A stretch of 64,000 nucleotides of DNA from Lepidurus packardi (taxonomy: Eukaryota; Arthropoda; Branchiopoda; Notostraca; Triopsidae): contig JAKZAN010000004.1 of assembly GCA_023053545.1 (NCBI GenBank), positions 3,968,001 to 4,032,000 of the forward strand, given 5' to 3'. Below are positions 61,301 to 64,000 of this stretch, piece after piece (the first letter of the stretch is position 1; each line of letters opens with the position of its first letter). Both the position numbers and the translations under genes were made by a program. Below the pieces are notes generated by a model. It did no database searches. It had not been told where the DNA came from and saw only the letters and a program-made list of their open reading frames with translations.

Positions 61301-63881
61301 TCGTCAGCGGCAATGATTTAGACGCGTTCTTGATCAACCCCAGTACGGGCGTGATTGTGACAGGCTCCTCATTAGACTACGAACGTAACCGCGCTTACAA
61401 CCTTACCGTTCGGACTACCAATATGGTAACATTAAAAAAAAACAAAAAAAATACACGTTTTGGGTTTTTTACAGAGTGCTTTTTATTTACAATTCCTGTT
61501 TGCTTTTGTTTCAATTAAAAGGCGGGCGCCGGAGCCCAGTGCACTGTCCTTATTCACGTACTTGACGTGAATGATAACGCTCCAGTCTTCACTCAACGGT
61601 TTTATGAAGGCAGCATCCCCGAATCGGCTGCTCTCGGCTCCTTGGTTTTTGTCCCCGAGTCCAACAGTCCTTTAGTCATCCAAGCCATGGATTTCGACTC
61701 TGGCACGAACGCGCTCCTGAGCTATTCTATTGTGGAACCTGCAGCCCAAGCACTTTTTATCATCGATACAAGCACAGGTATTTATATAAGAAAAATCAAC
61801 GAACATTCTTGGCCTAGCATGAAGTGCAACTGTTTTGTAGCATATTTGGCCATGATACCACTGTACATTTTGTCGACCGTTCACGTTTTTTTCTACATTA
61901 TTTACACTTTGCTTTTTTTTACTCGTGTTGCTTATCAAAGGCTTCGAGTGAAACACGAGTTGCAATTTAGTAGGGTTTCAGTTGTCTGTGTCCAAAAAGT
62001 GGTTTAATTGCTTTCGCCTAAGAGAAAGAACGAAAATTGAAAGCCCGGAGTAATTTTTTTTTTCGTTTTTTTAGGGGCAATAAGGAGCATGGCGATACTG
62101 GACCATGAGACGAATCCTGAAGTGGAGTTCCGAGTCCAAGTATGGGATAATGGGCACCCTCGCTTAACTTCGCCGAACTTGGCGCTCGTGCGAATCCGCA
62201 TTACAGACGTGAACGACTTGCCTCCTGCCTTTACGGAAGCTATCTATAACGCTACTGTGCTGCTCCCCACCTACCCTGGAGTGGCTGTGCTCACTTTATC
62301 AGCCTCTGACCCGGATACGGATGCCCATAGCCCGTTGACTTACGGCCTAACTCCTGGGAAAGGAGCCGAGAGCCAATTTGCTGTGAATAAAAACACAGGA
62401 GTGCTCACCATGAGCCAGGCGGAAGGCTTAGCTCCGTATTACCACTTGGAAGTGAGCGTTTCCGACGGGCTATACACGGCCGTGGCTTATGTCAATGTCT
62501 ACGTCGAACAAGTGGAAGCCTCCGGACTGGCTTTTGCCAAGGATTTTTATGTGGGAGCCGTGGCGGAGAATTCTACCCGGGAAAGTACGATTGCCGTGTT
62601 GGATGTGCTCGGTACCGTTCTCAACGAACATGTGACGTTCCGAGTACTCAACCCAGAAGGGCTCTTCAAAGTGGGTCTCACGTCGGGCGTGGTCCAGACG
62701 ACGGGAGCCGTTTTCGATCGCGAATCGCGGGACAAGTACACAGTCATTATAGAGGTGAGTTACCCCCACGATTTTTTAGGGTTCCAGAAACGATGAAAGG
62801 CGGACTGGAGTTCGACTTGAAACGCTAGATAAAATGTCTTGAAGAGATAACCCATATGCTTTAAGGATGTCTGGTGTTATTTTATTTACCTTTTTGCTTT
62901 CGCTTTTTATTGAAACGGGATTAATTAGGTGAATTTTACCTGACAGCTTTACAGAGTTTCAGTAAACTAAATCTTCTTTAGCGTAACGATGACATAATTG
63001 TTTTTTGACAAGACAGAATGAGAGGAATTACTGATGTTTAAATTTTTGGAAATTCAAAAATCAAATTAGTTCAGAAGGAATTTAATTTTAGTGAAATTTA
63101 ATTTTAATGAAAATTAAATAGAAATTTAAAACCAAGTATTCAAAGATGCTGTATTCTGTTAAATTCTAAAAATAAAAAAAAATGGAATTTAACATTTTAT
63201 AAAAAGTCAGGTTTCTGGTAAGGTGTCGATGTTGTGTAAGAAAAAGTCCAGATATTTTATCTTCGTCTTGCCAACATTTAACTGATAATAAGAAGAAATA
63301 GCTGCAAACTTTCTTACACGGCTTGGTATGACGTGGCTTAATTTTGCCAACGCGAAGGCGTTAAAGTCCGCTATTGCCTCAAGAAAACTTGTTTGGAAGG
63401 TTTTTGTGCGGGAAATTAGGAACTTTGAGTGGTCCCTGCCAGGGAACGTGAACGAAAGATAAACAGCTTGCGGAAAAGTTGAAGAACAACTAATTTGCTA
63501 GATTTGTGCTAGATCTTGTTGGTACGTAATGCACTGATTCGATAGTCTTTAGTTGTAACAAATTTCAAACCTTATTACCCTTCCTGAGCGACTGGCTTGT
63601 CCTTCGTTTCAGCTCAGAATTTCACGTCTTTGACGTCTACATGCGTTCATTAAAGTTTGTCTAGAGTGCAGCAAGATGTGACCGTGTATCGCAATTAAAG
63701 CTTATTGTAAACCCCATTGCAGGCTCGCAGTGAACGCGGAGACGGGGAGAAACCCAGGATTGCTCACACGCGTTTGGATGTAACGGTCACTGACGTCAAT
63801 GACAATCGGCCTGTGTTTATTAACTTGCCTTATTATGCTGTCGTCTCCTTGGAAGCCAAACGTGGGGACGTTGTCACCAAG
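15788..63881 (+). CDS. fat-like (kug/FAT1-3): Fat-like protocadherin (FAT1/2/3-kugelei class), N-terminal half, 15 coding exons, incomplete at the right edge
   Basis: Giant single-pass cadherin of the plasma membrane. Family knowledge: it acts in planar polarity of actin, cell migration and tissue architecture. Joined exons give about 2,203 residues without a stop: an arginine-rich N-terminus, a signal peptide (about residues 40-57), then 19 complete extracellular cadherin repeats and the start of the 20th. Ca-binding DxNDN-type linkers close repeats 1, 3, 4, 5, 7, 8, 9, 10, 11, 13, 14, 16, 17 and 19. They are missing or degenerate after 2, 6, 12, 15 and 18, the pattern I recall for FAT1. Assignment to Fat-like rather than Fat/FAT4 rests on the N-terminus (YNASIYENSPAKSYV, FKAEARQVGDFCFL), the Cys-containing linker between repeats 6 and 7, and the giant first coding exon ending in repeat 10. 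Membrane segment, laminin-G/EGF modules and tail lie beyond the window. Intron phases in order: 1,0,1,0,0,0,1,0,2,1,2,0,1,0,0. Confidence 0.93.
15905..15958 (+). other. signal peptide hydrophobic core
   Basis: Residues about 40-57 (numbered from ATG 15788): WIWLLSILTWTNLALVSA, preceded by a basic stretch (RRRLGRRSS) and followed by NKAGHLYAF, where the first cadherin repeat begins. Small residues S-A at the end suit signal peptidase. The n-region is unusually long if the first ATG is used and shorter with ATG 15824. Confidence 0.75.
19589..19609. mobile_element. terminal fragment of the GCTCCCG-ended MITE family
   Basis: AAGCTAAGGTATACGGGAGCC matches the terminal repeat of the 39866-40287 element (its left end, read in reverse complement) at all but one of 21 positions. 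No partner end was found nearby, so this is a solo end or a decayed copy. It shows that the family is dispersed. Confidence 0.5.
20799..20813. repeat. (TC)n microsatellite
   Basis: Run of about seven CT units. Comparable GA-rich short tandem runs occur at about 9271-9290 and 31499-31513. Confidence 0.8.
27722..27877. mobile_element. possible short TA-flanked element with pogo/Tc1-like ends
   Basis: Left end reads TA-CAGTCGAACTCGCTTAAGTG, a form common for pogo/Tigger-type ends. The right end reads ATTGACTG-TA. Only about 5 to 7 terminal bases are complementary, so the pairing is weak. An inner GTGCAC...GTGCAC motif lies between them. Assignment is tentative. Confidence 0.3.
28448..28462. repeat. 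poly-C homopolymer (15 C)
   Basis: Uninterrupted C run in intron 1. Confidence 0.85.
30763..31120. mobile_element. MITE related to the THAP/TTAA element (deletion derivative)
   Basis: The right end reads GGATGGCTATTGTTCT then TTAA (31117-31120), matching GGTGGCCATTGCCCT-TTAA of the THAP element. The probable left end is TTAA-AGG at 30763. Inside, GATCACGTGAC...GCGTCAC (about 30856-30880) and TGTGACGTCAT with a following ATTTGCATGT (30992-31020) line up with the 37403-37906 copy, and the distance between the two inner motifs (about 120 bp) is the same. No coding sequence remains. The left end is the weakest part. Confidence 0.55.
36472..36578 (+). CDS. fat-like (kug/FAT1-3): Fat-like exon 2 (rest of cadherin repeat 10, middle part)
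   Basis: Acceptor TTGTTAG at 36471 and donor GTAAGT at 36579. Phase 1 in, phase 0 out. Encodes about 36 residues, VIRTRVVLDRESQSHYWV followed by TVVAQDHGIVPLSASIE, the LDRE strand and the beta-strand before the linker of repeat 10. The join to exon 1 restores FAIDHE-G-VIRT, the canonical spacing of a cadherin repeat. Confidence 0.9.
37122..37147. repeat. poly-T homopolymer (26 T)
   Basis: Longest single-base run in the window. It could mark the end of a retroposed sequence in reverse orientation, but no flanking duplication was found. Confidence 0.8.
37403..37906. mobile_element. decayed internal-deletion copy of the THAP/TTAA element, interrupted by a pogo-like MITE
   Basis: Left end TTAA-AGGGCACAAGCCAACC (37403 on) and right end GGTGACTGTTGCCCT (ending at 37903) match the ends of the 40292-41612 element. 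Further matches: TTACAAAATAGAGC against TTGTAAAATAGAGC, GGATCACGTAGCC-TAATGACGTCAC against TGGTCACGTGCTG-CTGTGACGTCAC, and TGTGACGTCA followed by a TTTGCA, CGTGAACGGCT and TTCAAACAAAAT series. All protein-coding sequence is missing. The right target TTAA is degraded to TTTC. The 99-bp MITE at 37778 splits it. Confidence 0.65.
37778..37876. mobile_element. pogo/Tigger-like MITE, 99 bp, TA target duplication
   Basis: Begins CAGTGAAAACCGTTTAAC and ends GTTAAGCAGTTTTCACTG. The arms are complementary with two mismatches in 18, and a TA lies directly outside each end (37776-37777 and 37877-37878). The CAGTG-AA ends and TA duplication are typical of pogo/Tigger and other Tc1-mariner-type elements. 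Far too short to code. Confidence 0.8.
39866..40287. mobile_element. 422-bp MITE with GCTCCCG-type terminal inverted repeats
   Basis: Left end AGGCTCCCGTATAGCTTAGC (39866 on) is complementary, with two mismatches, to AAGCTAAGCTTTACGGGAGCT ending at 40287. The right end abuts TTAA at 40288-40291, which is also the left TTAA of the THAP element. The left flank reads GTGA, possibly a decayed TTAA. No coding capacity. An internal 20-bp direct repeat lies at 39933-39952 and 39959-39978. A solo end of the family occurs at 19589. Confidence 0.65.
39933..39978. repeat. short direct repeat, period 26 bp
   Basis: TCCTTCAAATCCTCATTACA occurs identically at 39933-39952 and 39959-39978 with a 6-base spacer. 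Confidence 0.85.
40470..40477. promoter_or_regulatory. CRE/ATF palindrome TGACGTCA, left promoter of the THAP element
   Basis: Perfect 8-mer 85 bp upstream of the + ORF start, preceded by GGTCACGTGCTGC. The same arrangement is kept in the 37403-37906 copy (TGACGTCA at 37557-37564). CREB/ATF factors bind this palindrome; use here is inferred. Confidence 0.5.
40562..40738 (+). CDS. small ORF of the THAP transposon, 58 residues, function unknown
   Basis: ATG follows the T-rich stretch CTTGTCTTTTCGTTGAA. The product is acidic (MEDEGTDWDATFSF) and has an AYQFEP motif near its middle. I do not recognise a domain. Short F/YQFEP-type motifs occur near the N-terminus of some transposon-associated proteins, but that is only a resemblance. 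The ORF ends 10 bp before the convergent THAP gene ends. It could be the first exon of a longer gene lost by internal deletion, since a 58-residue product would be unusually short. A larger frame extends upstream to 40367 but lacks a convincing start. Confidence 0.4.
   Translation: MAAFGDGISYYEGMEDEGTDWDATFSFPTSVAEVRAYQFEPLVPAVLAMEQPIDNNVQ
40749..41350 (-). CDS. THAP-type zinc-finger DNA-binding protein of a transposon, probably two exons
   Basis: Starting at MASELPTK (minus ATG at 41350; an in-frame ATG lies 9 bp upstream), the C2CH zinc ligands are visible: CVAYGC and later CGEH, with the invariant W in RRRQWILQV and the closing AVPTKF box of the THAP fold (about residues 12-105). THAP domains bind specific DNA, in transposons the element ends. 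The frame continues to RERHK, where minus-strand GTAAAT (40942-40937) can act as donor. The acceptor CAAGAG just before 40877 gives a 42-residue second exon beginning LLHQSDSHAVPTV and ending at TGA 40751-40749. Unspliced, the frame stays open to 40685 but reads as unrelated hydrophobic sequence. The splicing model is inference. Confidence 0.75.
41449..41456. promoter_or_regulatory. CRE/ATF palindrome TGACGTCA, right promoter of the THAP element
   Basis: Perfect 8-mer 99 bp upstream of the minus-strand THAP ATG, mirroring the left one. The counterpart in the 37403-37906 copy is at 37673-37680 and in the 30763-31120 copy at 30994-31001. Confidence 0.5.
41738..41857. repeat. hairpin-forming inverted repeat near the element end
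   Basis: CTAGGGGGTGAAGGTCGTA (41738-41756) is complementary to TACGACCTTCATCCCCTAG (41839-41857) with one mismatch. The 82-bp AT-rich loop is mostly T/A. It lies about 120 bp inside the left end of the 3-kb element and could be a subterminal repeat or a small MITE inserted into it. Confidence 0.75.
42580..43330 (-). pseudogene. Mutator-like transposase domain protein, N-terminal fragment
   Basis: From minus ATG 43330 the product begins with a basic segment (MGNRKVSSRKKKHLLMG), then a variable acidic region. The family-like part follows, about residues 125-248: DGLRLVNVCHFLSGHNKIFEH-type start, paired cysteines in FKCEKCQDN, then LSVNTKIAMGIMQIGAAHNH and LEEFMATVGVPSMSRNSF. This order (zinc-knuckle-like CxxC, VN-motif, G-rich IG.GH stretch, P.MS.. 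F) matches the Mutator-like transposase family as I know it. After NSF the frame runs into unrelated hydrophobic sequence until 42389, with no splice donor seen. The catalytic part is absent, probably by internal deletion. The protein is inferred non-functional. Confidence 0.6.
44091..44341. repeat. direct repeat of about 110 bp inside the 3-kb element
   Basis: Units 44091-44198 and 44231-44341 share GGTAATGGCAATTTTCTA, then GAAAATA, TTAGTTCG, AATTTCTAA and AAATTGGATTATC. Divergence is moderate. Subterminal direct repeats of this kind can be transposase-binding sites; that role is inferred. Confidence 0.7.
45934..46141 (+). CDS. fat-like (kug/FAT1-3): Fat-like exon 3 (end of repeat 10, most of repeat 11)
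   Basis: Acceptor TTTTGCAG at 45933, donor GTAAGA at 46142. Phase 0 in, phase 1 out. Encodes VFVAVEDENDNVPQ, the Ca-binding linker closing repeat 10, then WATVPENSPPKTPVLQIHAF and ends in FDIDAQSG of repeat 11. PENSP and DADMN give the usual Ca ligands. Confidence 0.92.
47280..47293. repeat. poly-C homopolymer (14 C)
   Basis: Uninterrupted C run in intron 3. Confidence 0.85.
47580..47940. repeat. cryptic TAC/GTA-rich repeat block
   Basis: Dense degenerate recurrence of GTACAT, ATGTAT, ATACTT and TACGTA words (for example TTGTACATCTTGTACATACTT and ATTTGTATGTATTGTATATG), with locally palindromic ATTTAATACATACAAAGTACAT. It looks like an eroded short tandem repeat. No fixed period can be set by eye. 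Confidence 0.55.
50572..50594. repeat. poly-T homopolymer (23 T)
   Basis: Uninterrupted T run in intron 3. Confidence 0.85.
51460..51521 (+). CDS. fat-like (kug/FAT1-3): Fat-like exon 4 (62 bp, part of repeat 11), followed by a GC donor
   Basis: Acceptor CATTGTAG at 51459. Phase 1 in, phase 0 out. Encodes GLITTTGRRLDRETQPEHIL-E, the conserved LDRE core of repeat 11. The only donor that keeps the frame to exon 5 (VTVSDSGEP) is GCAAGT at 51522, a non-canonical GC-AG intron with otherwise perfect consensus (GAG|GCAAGT). The nearest GT (51526) would add 4 nt and shift the frame. Confidence 0.9.
51522..51527 (+). other. non-canonical GC 5' splice site of intron 4
   Basis: GAG|GCAAGT. The +3 to +6 bases AAGT match the consensus, as expected for GC-AG introns, which need stronger flanking matches. 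The intron ends TTCCTTGCAG at 53920. Confidence 0.8.
53295..53309. repeat. poly-G homopolymer (15 G)
   Basis: Uninterrupted G run in intron 4. Confidence 0.85.
53921..54109 (+). CDS. fat-like (kug/FAT1-3): Fat-like exon 5 (end of repeat 11, start of repeat 12)
   Basis: Acceptor CCTTGCAG at 53920, donor GTAAAC at 54110; phase 0 at both ends. Encodes VTVSDSGEPALSSSTRVVVE, the linker DVNDNAPEF, then ERFYKVQVPATNLETESSAL and ends MEDTELAITQ. The insertion-like polar stretch before ITQ corresponds to a loop that is also long in other Fat-like proteins. Confidence 0.92.
54110..57069 (+). other. Fat-like intron 5 (3.0 kb)
   Basis: GTAAAC donor, TACATTTTAG acceptor, phase 0. AT-rich through 55030-55700. 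No gene recognised. A 178-codon minus ORF (56806-57342) overlaps exon 6 on the opposite strand and is taken as a shadow. Confidence 0.85.
57070..57225 (+). CDS. fat-like (kug/FAT1-3): Fat-like exon 6 (most of repeat 12)
   Basis: Acceptor ATTTTAG at 57069, donor GTGAGT at 57226; phase 0 at both ends. Encodes VVAFDRDDGANAELEYSLME through FKIHPRTGVIYCTRSLAPGQ to EFPFN. DRDDG-N-E supplies the Ca-binding DxD and the IHPRTG is the conserved repeat turn. Confidence 0.92.
57226..57705 (+). other. Fat-like intron 6 (480 bp)
   Basis: GTGAGT donor, GTGAGCAG acceptor, phase 0. Contains a C15 run (57261-57275) followed by AAT microsatellite units (about 57284-57308). Nothing else seen. Confidence 0.85.
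57261..57308. repeat. poly-C run plus (AAT)n microsatellite
   Basis: Fifteen C at 57261-57275, then after CTCAAGAAAA a run of AATAATAATAATAA and AATAAATA units. Confidence 0.85.
57706..57928 (+). CDS. fat-like (kug/FAT1-3): Fat-like exon 7 (end of repeat 12, first half of repeat 13)
   Basis: Acceptor TGAGCAG at 57705, donor GTAAGT at 57929. Phase 0 in, phase 1 out. Encodes VRATDNGTPSKSGTARVSLS, then ALPNIVVSSHEPV in place of a DxNDN linker, then METDPIGHSVAFIIAQDEDG and YYAIVG. The missing Ca linker after repeat 12 parallels FAT1, where this junction is also atypical. Confidence 0.92.
57929..58510 (+). other. Fat-like intron 7 (582 bp)
   Basis: GTAAGT donor, TTGTCACTAG acceptor, phase 1. 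AT-rich, no feature seen. Confidence 0.85.
58511..58650 (+). CDS. fat-like (kug/FAT1-3): Fat-like exon 8 (second half of repeat 13)
   Basis: Acceptor GTCACTAG at 58510, donor GTGAGT at 58651. Phase 1 in, phase 0 out. Encodes GNEGDKFGININTGKVYLAQ, then MVDWETQAVYHLNISITDGI and FTIFTQ. The VDWET in place of LDRE matches the Fat-like family at this repeat. Confidence 0.92.
58651..59514 (+). other. Fat-like intron 8 (864 bp)
   Basis: GTGAGT donor, TTGCTTCACAG acceptor, phase 0. No feature seen. Confidence 0.85.
59515..59756 (+). CDS. fat-like (kug/FAT1-3): Fat-like exon 9 (linker 13/14 and most of repeat 14)
   Basis: Acceptor CTTCACAG at 59514, donor GTAACT at 59757. Phase 0 in, phase 2 out. 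Encodes LEVSVMDVNDHTPVFSRSLY, then NVSENVEVGTEILQLAATDE and DQDKRVFYAIHGAASPVSL through AEKLDR. The KRVFYAIHGA-SPVSLRKF segment is a recognisable Fat-like signature. Confidence 0.93.
59942..60186 (+). CDS. fat-like (kug/FAT1-3): Fat-like exon 10 (end of repeat 14, start of repeat 15)
   Basis: Acceptor TTGTTACAG at 59941, donor GTAACA at 60187. Phase 2 in, phase 1 out. Encodes EMMSEHVLTVLVKDQGTPSN, the linker QDNNDHAPEF, then RVFETAAVGSLVANMMAWDR and DRGSNARITYSIGSG. The preceding intron 9 (59757-59941) is only 185 bp. Confidence 0.93.
60298..60484 (+). CDS. fat-like (kug/FAT1-3): Fat-like exon 11 (rest of repeat 15)
   Basis: Acceptor GATGGCAG at 60297, donor GTACAG at 60485. Phase 1 in, phase 2 out. 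Encodes NVGGMFTIDPDSGMVRLGQE, then LDLTQASEYMLVINAADGGN and closes with VVMAENDPPR, a degenerate linker. Intron 10 before it is 111 bp. Confidence 0.92.
60485..61196 (+). other. Fat-like intron 11 (712 bp)
   Basis: GTACAG donor, GCTTTTAG acceptor, phase 2. No feature seen. Minus ORFs here are shadows. Confidence 0.85.
61197..61425 (+). CDS. fat-like (kug/FAT1-3): Fat-like exon 12 (most of repeat 16)
   Basis: Acceptor TGCTTTTAG at 61196, donor GTAACA at 61426. Phase 2 in, phase 0 out. Encodes FSTKEYGADVFEDVALGTFV, then VEGRSASSLAYEIVSGNDLD and FLINPSTGVIVTGSSLDYER to TNM. The first part of the repeat is short and lacks the usual DxD, as in FAT1 at the corresponding repeat. Confidence 0.92.
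61522..61777 (+). CDS. fat-like (kug/FAT1-3): Fat-like exon 13 (end of repeat 16, first half of repeat 17)
   Basis: Acceptor TTAAAAG at 61521 (weak pyrimidine tract), donor GTATTT at 61778. Phase 0 in, phase 1 out. Encodes AGAGAQCTVLIHV, the linker DVNDNAPVF, then FYEGSIPESAALGSLVFVPE and SPLVIQAMDFDSGTNALLSY to IDTSTG. Intron 12 before it is 96 bp, the shortest here, and intron 13 after it is 297 bp. Confidence 0.92.
62075..62754 (+). CDS. fat-like (kug/FAT1-3): Fat-like exon 14 (end of repeat 17, repeat 18, most of repeat 19)
   Basis: Acceptor GTTTTTTTAG at 62074, donor GTGAGT at 62755. Phase 1 in, phase 0 out. 680 bp, encoding about 227 residues: AIRSMAILDHETNPEVEFRV, the linker DVNDLPPAFTEA, ATVLLPTYPGVAVLTLSASD, VNVYVEQVEASGLAFAKDFY in place of a DxNDN linker, VAENSTRESTIAVLDVLG and AVFDRESRDKYTVIIE. 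The LLPTYPGV and VNEHVTFRVLNPEG-like stretches are strong Fat-like matches. Confidence 0.94.
62755..63722 (+). other. Fat-like intron 14 (968 bp)
   Basis: GTGAGT donor, CATTGCAG acceptor, phase 0. AT-rich around 63040-63200, no feature seen. Confidence 0.85.
63723..63881 (+). CDS. fat-like (kug/FAT1-3): Fat-like exon 15 (end of repeat 19, start of repeat 20), last exon in the window
   Basis: Acceptor CCATTGCAG at 63722, donor GTAAAA at 63882; phase 0 at both ends. Encodes ARSERGDGEKPRIAHTRLDV, the linker DVNDNRPVFINLPYYAVV and SLEAKRGDVVTK. FVNLPYYAVV is nearly the same in FAT1. The gene continues beyond 64000. Confidence 0.93.
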
Positions 63882-64000
63882 GTAAAAGTTATATCTATGT
63901 CACTTAACAAAAAAAAGGCTTATAAATCGTGAAGTATTTTTTCTCTTAAACTTTCTTTTCCCCATTTCTTTTTCCTTTTTTTCCCTTTCTTTTTTCCTCT
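63882..64000 (+). other. start of Fat-like intron 15
   Basis: GTAAAA donor followed by T/C-rich sequence to the window edge. No acceptor seen before 64000. Confidence 0.75.

Overview
This is eukaryotic genomic DNA, almost certainly from an invertebrate animal and most probably an arthropod. One large multi-exon gene lies on the + strand with canonical GT-AG splice signals, long AT-rich introns, many homopolymer runs and several small DNA transposons. The protein resembles arthropod Fat-like/kugelei proteins more closely than vertebrate FAT1-3, but the lineage (crustacean, chelicerate or insect) cannot be fixed by reading alone.

Layout. 1-15708: no convincing protein gene; upstream DNA or a 5'UTR intron, with a cluster of four octamer (ATTTGCAT) sites at 6628-7328, a hairpin near 11.3 kb and a tandem duplication near 12.1 kb. 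15709-63881: the 5' half of a Fat-like giant protocadherin (FAT1/2/3 and Drosophila kugelei class). A first coding exon of about 3.5 kb carries the signal peptide and cadherin repeats 1-9 plus the start of 10. It is followed by 14 smaller exons whose boundaries and phases I resolved by hand (exon 2 at 36472 to exon 15 at 63881). Joined, these encode about 2,203 residues, i.e. 19 complete cadherin repeats and the start of the 20th, without a stop or frameshift. The gene runs off the right edge. The remaining cadherins, the laminin-G/EGF part, the membrane segment and the tail are not in the window.

The introns hold the accessory content. Intron 2 (36579-45933) has three terminal-inverted-repeat elements laid end to end, each bounded by a single shared TTAA: a 422-bp MITE (39866-40287), a 1.3-kb element coding for a THAP zinc-finger protein and a small convergent ORF (40292-41612), and a 3-kb element with a truncated Mutator-like transposase (41617-44574). 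Two deletion derivatives of the THAP element lie at 30763-31120 and 37403-37906, the second interrupted by a 99-bp pogo/Tigger-like MITE. The THAP family carries TGACGTCA (CRE/ATF) palindromes and so accounts for part of the marked excess of that 8-mer. No rRNA, tRNA, CRISPR or prokaryotic feature was seen.

One exon boundary (exon 4/intron 4) uses a GC donor; all other resolved introns begin with GT and end with AG.
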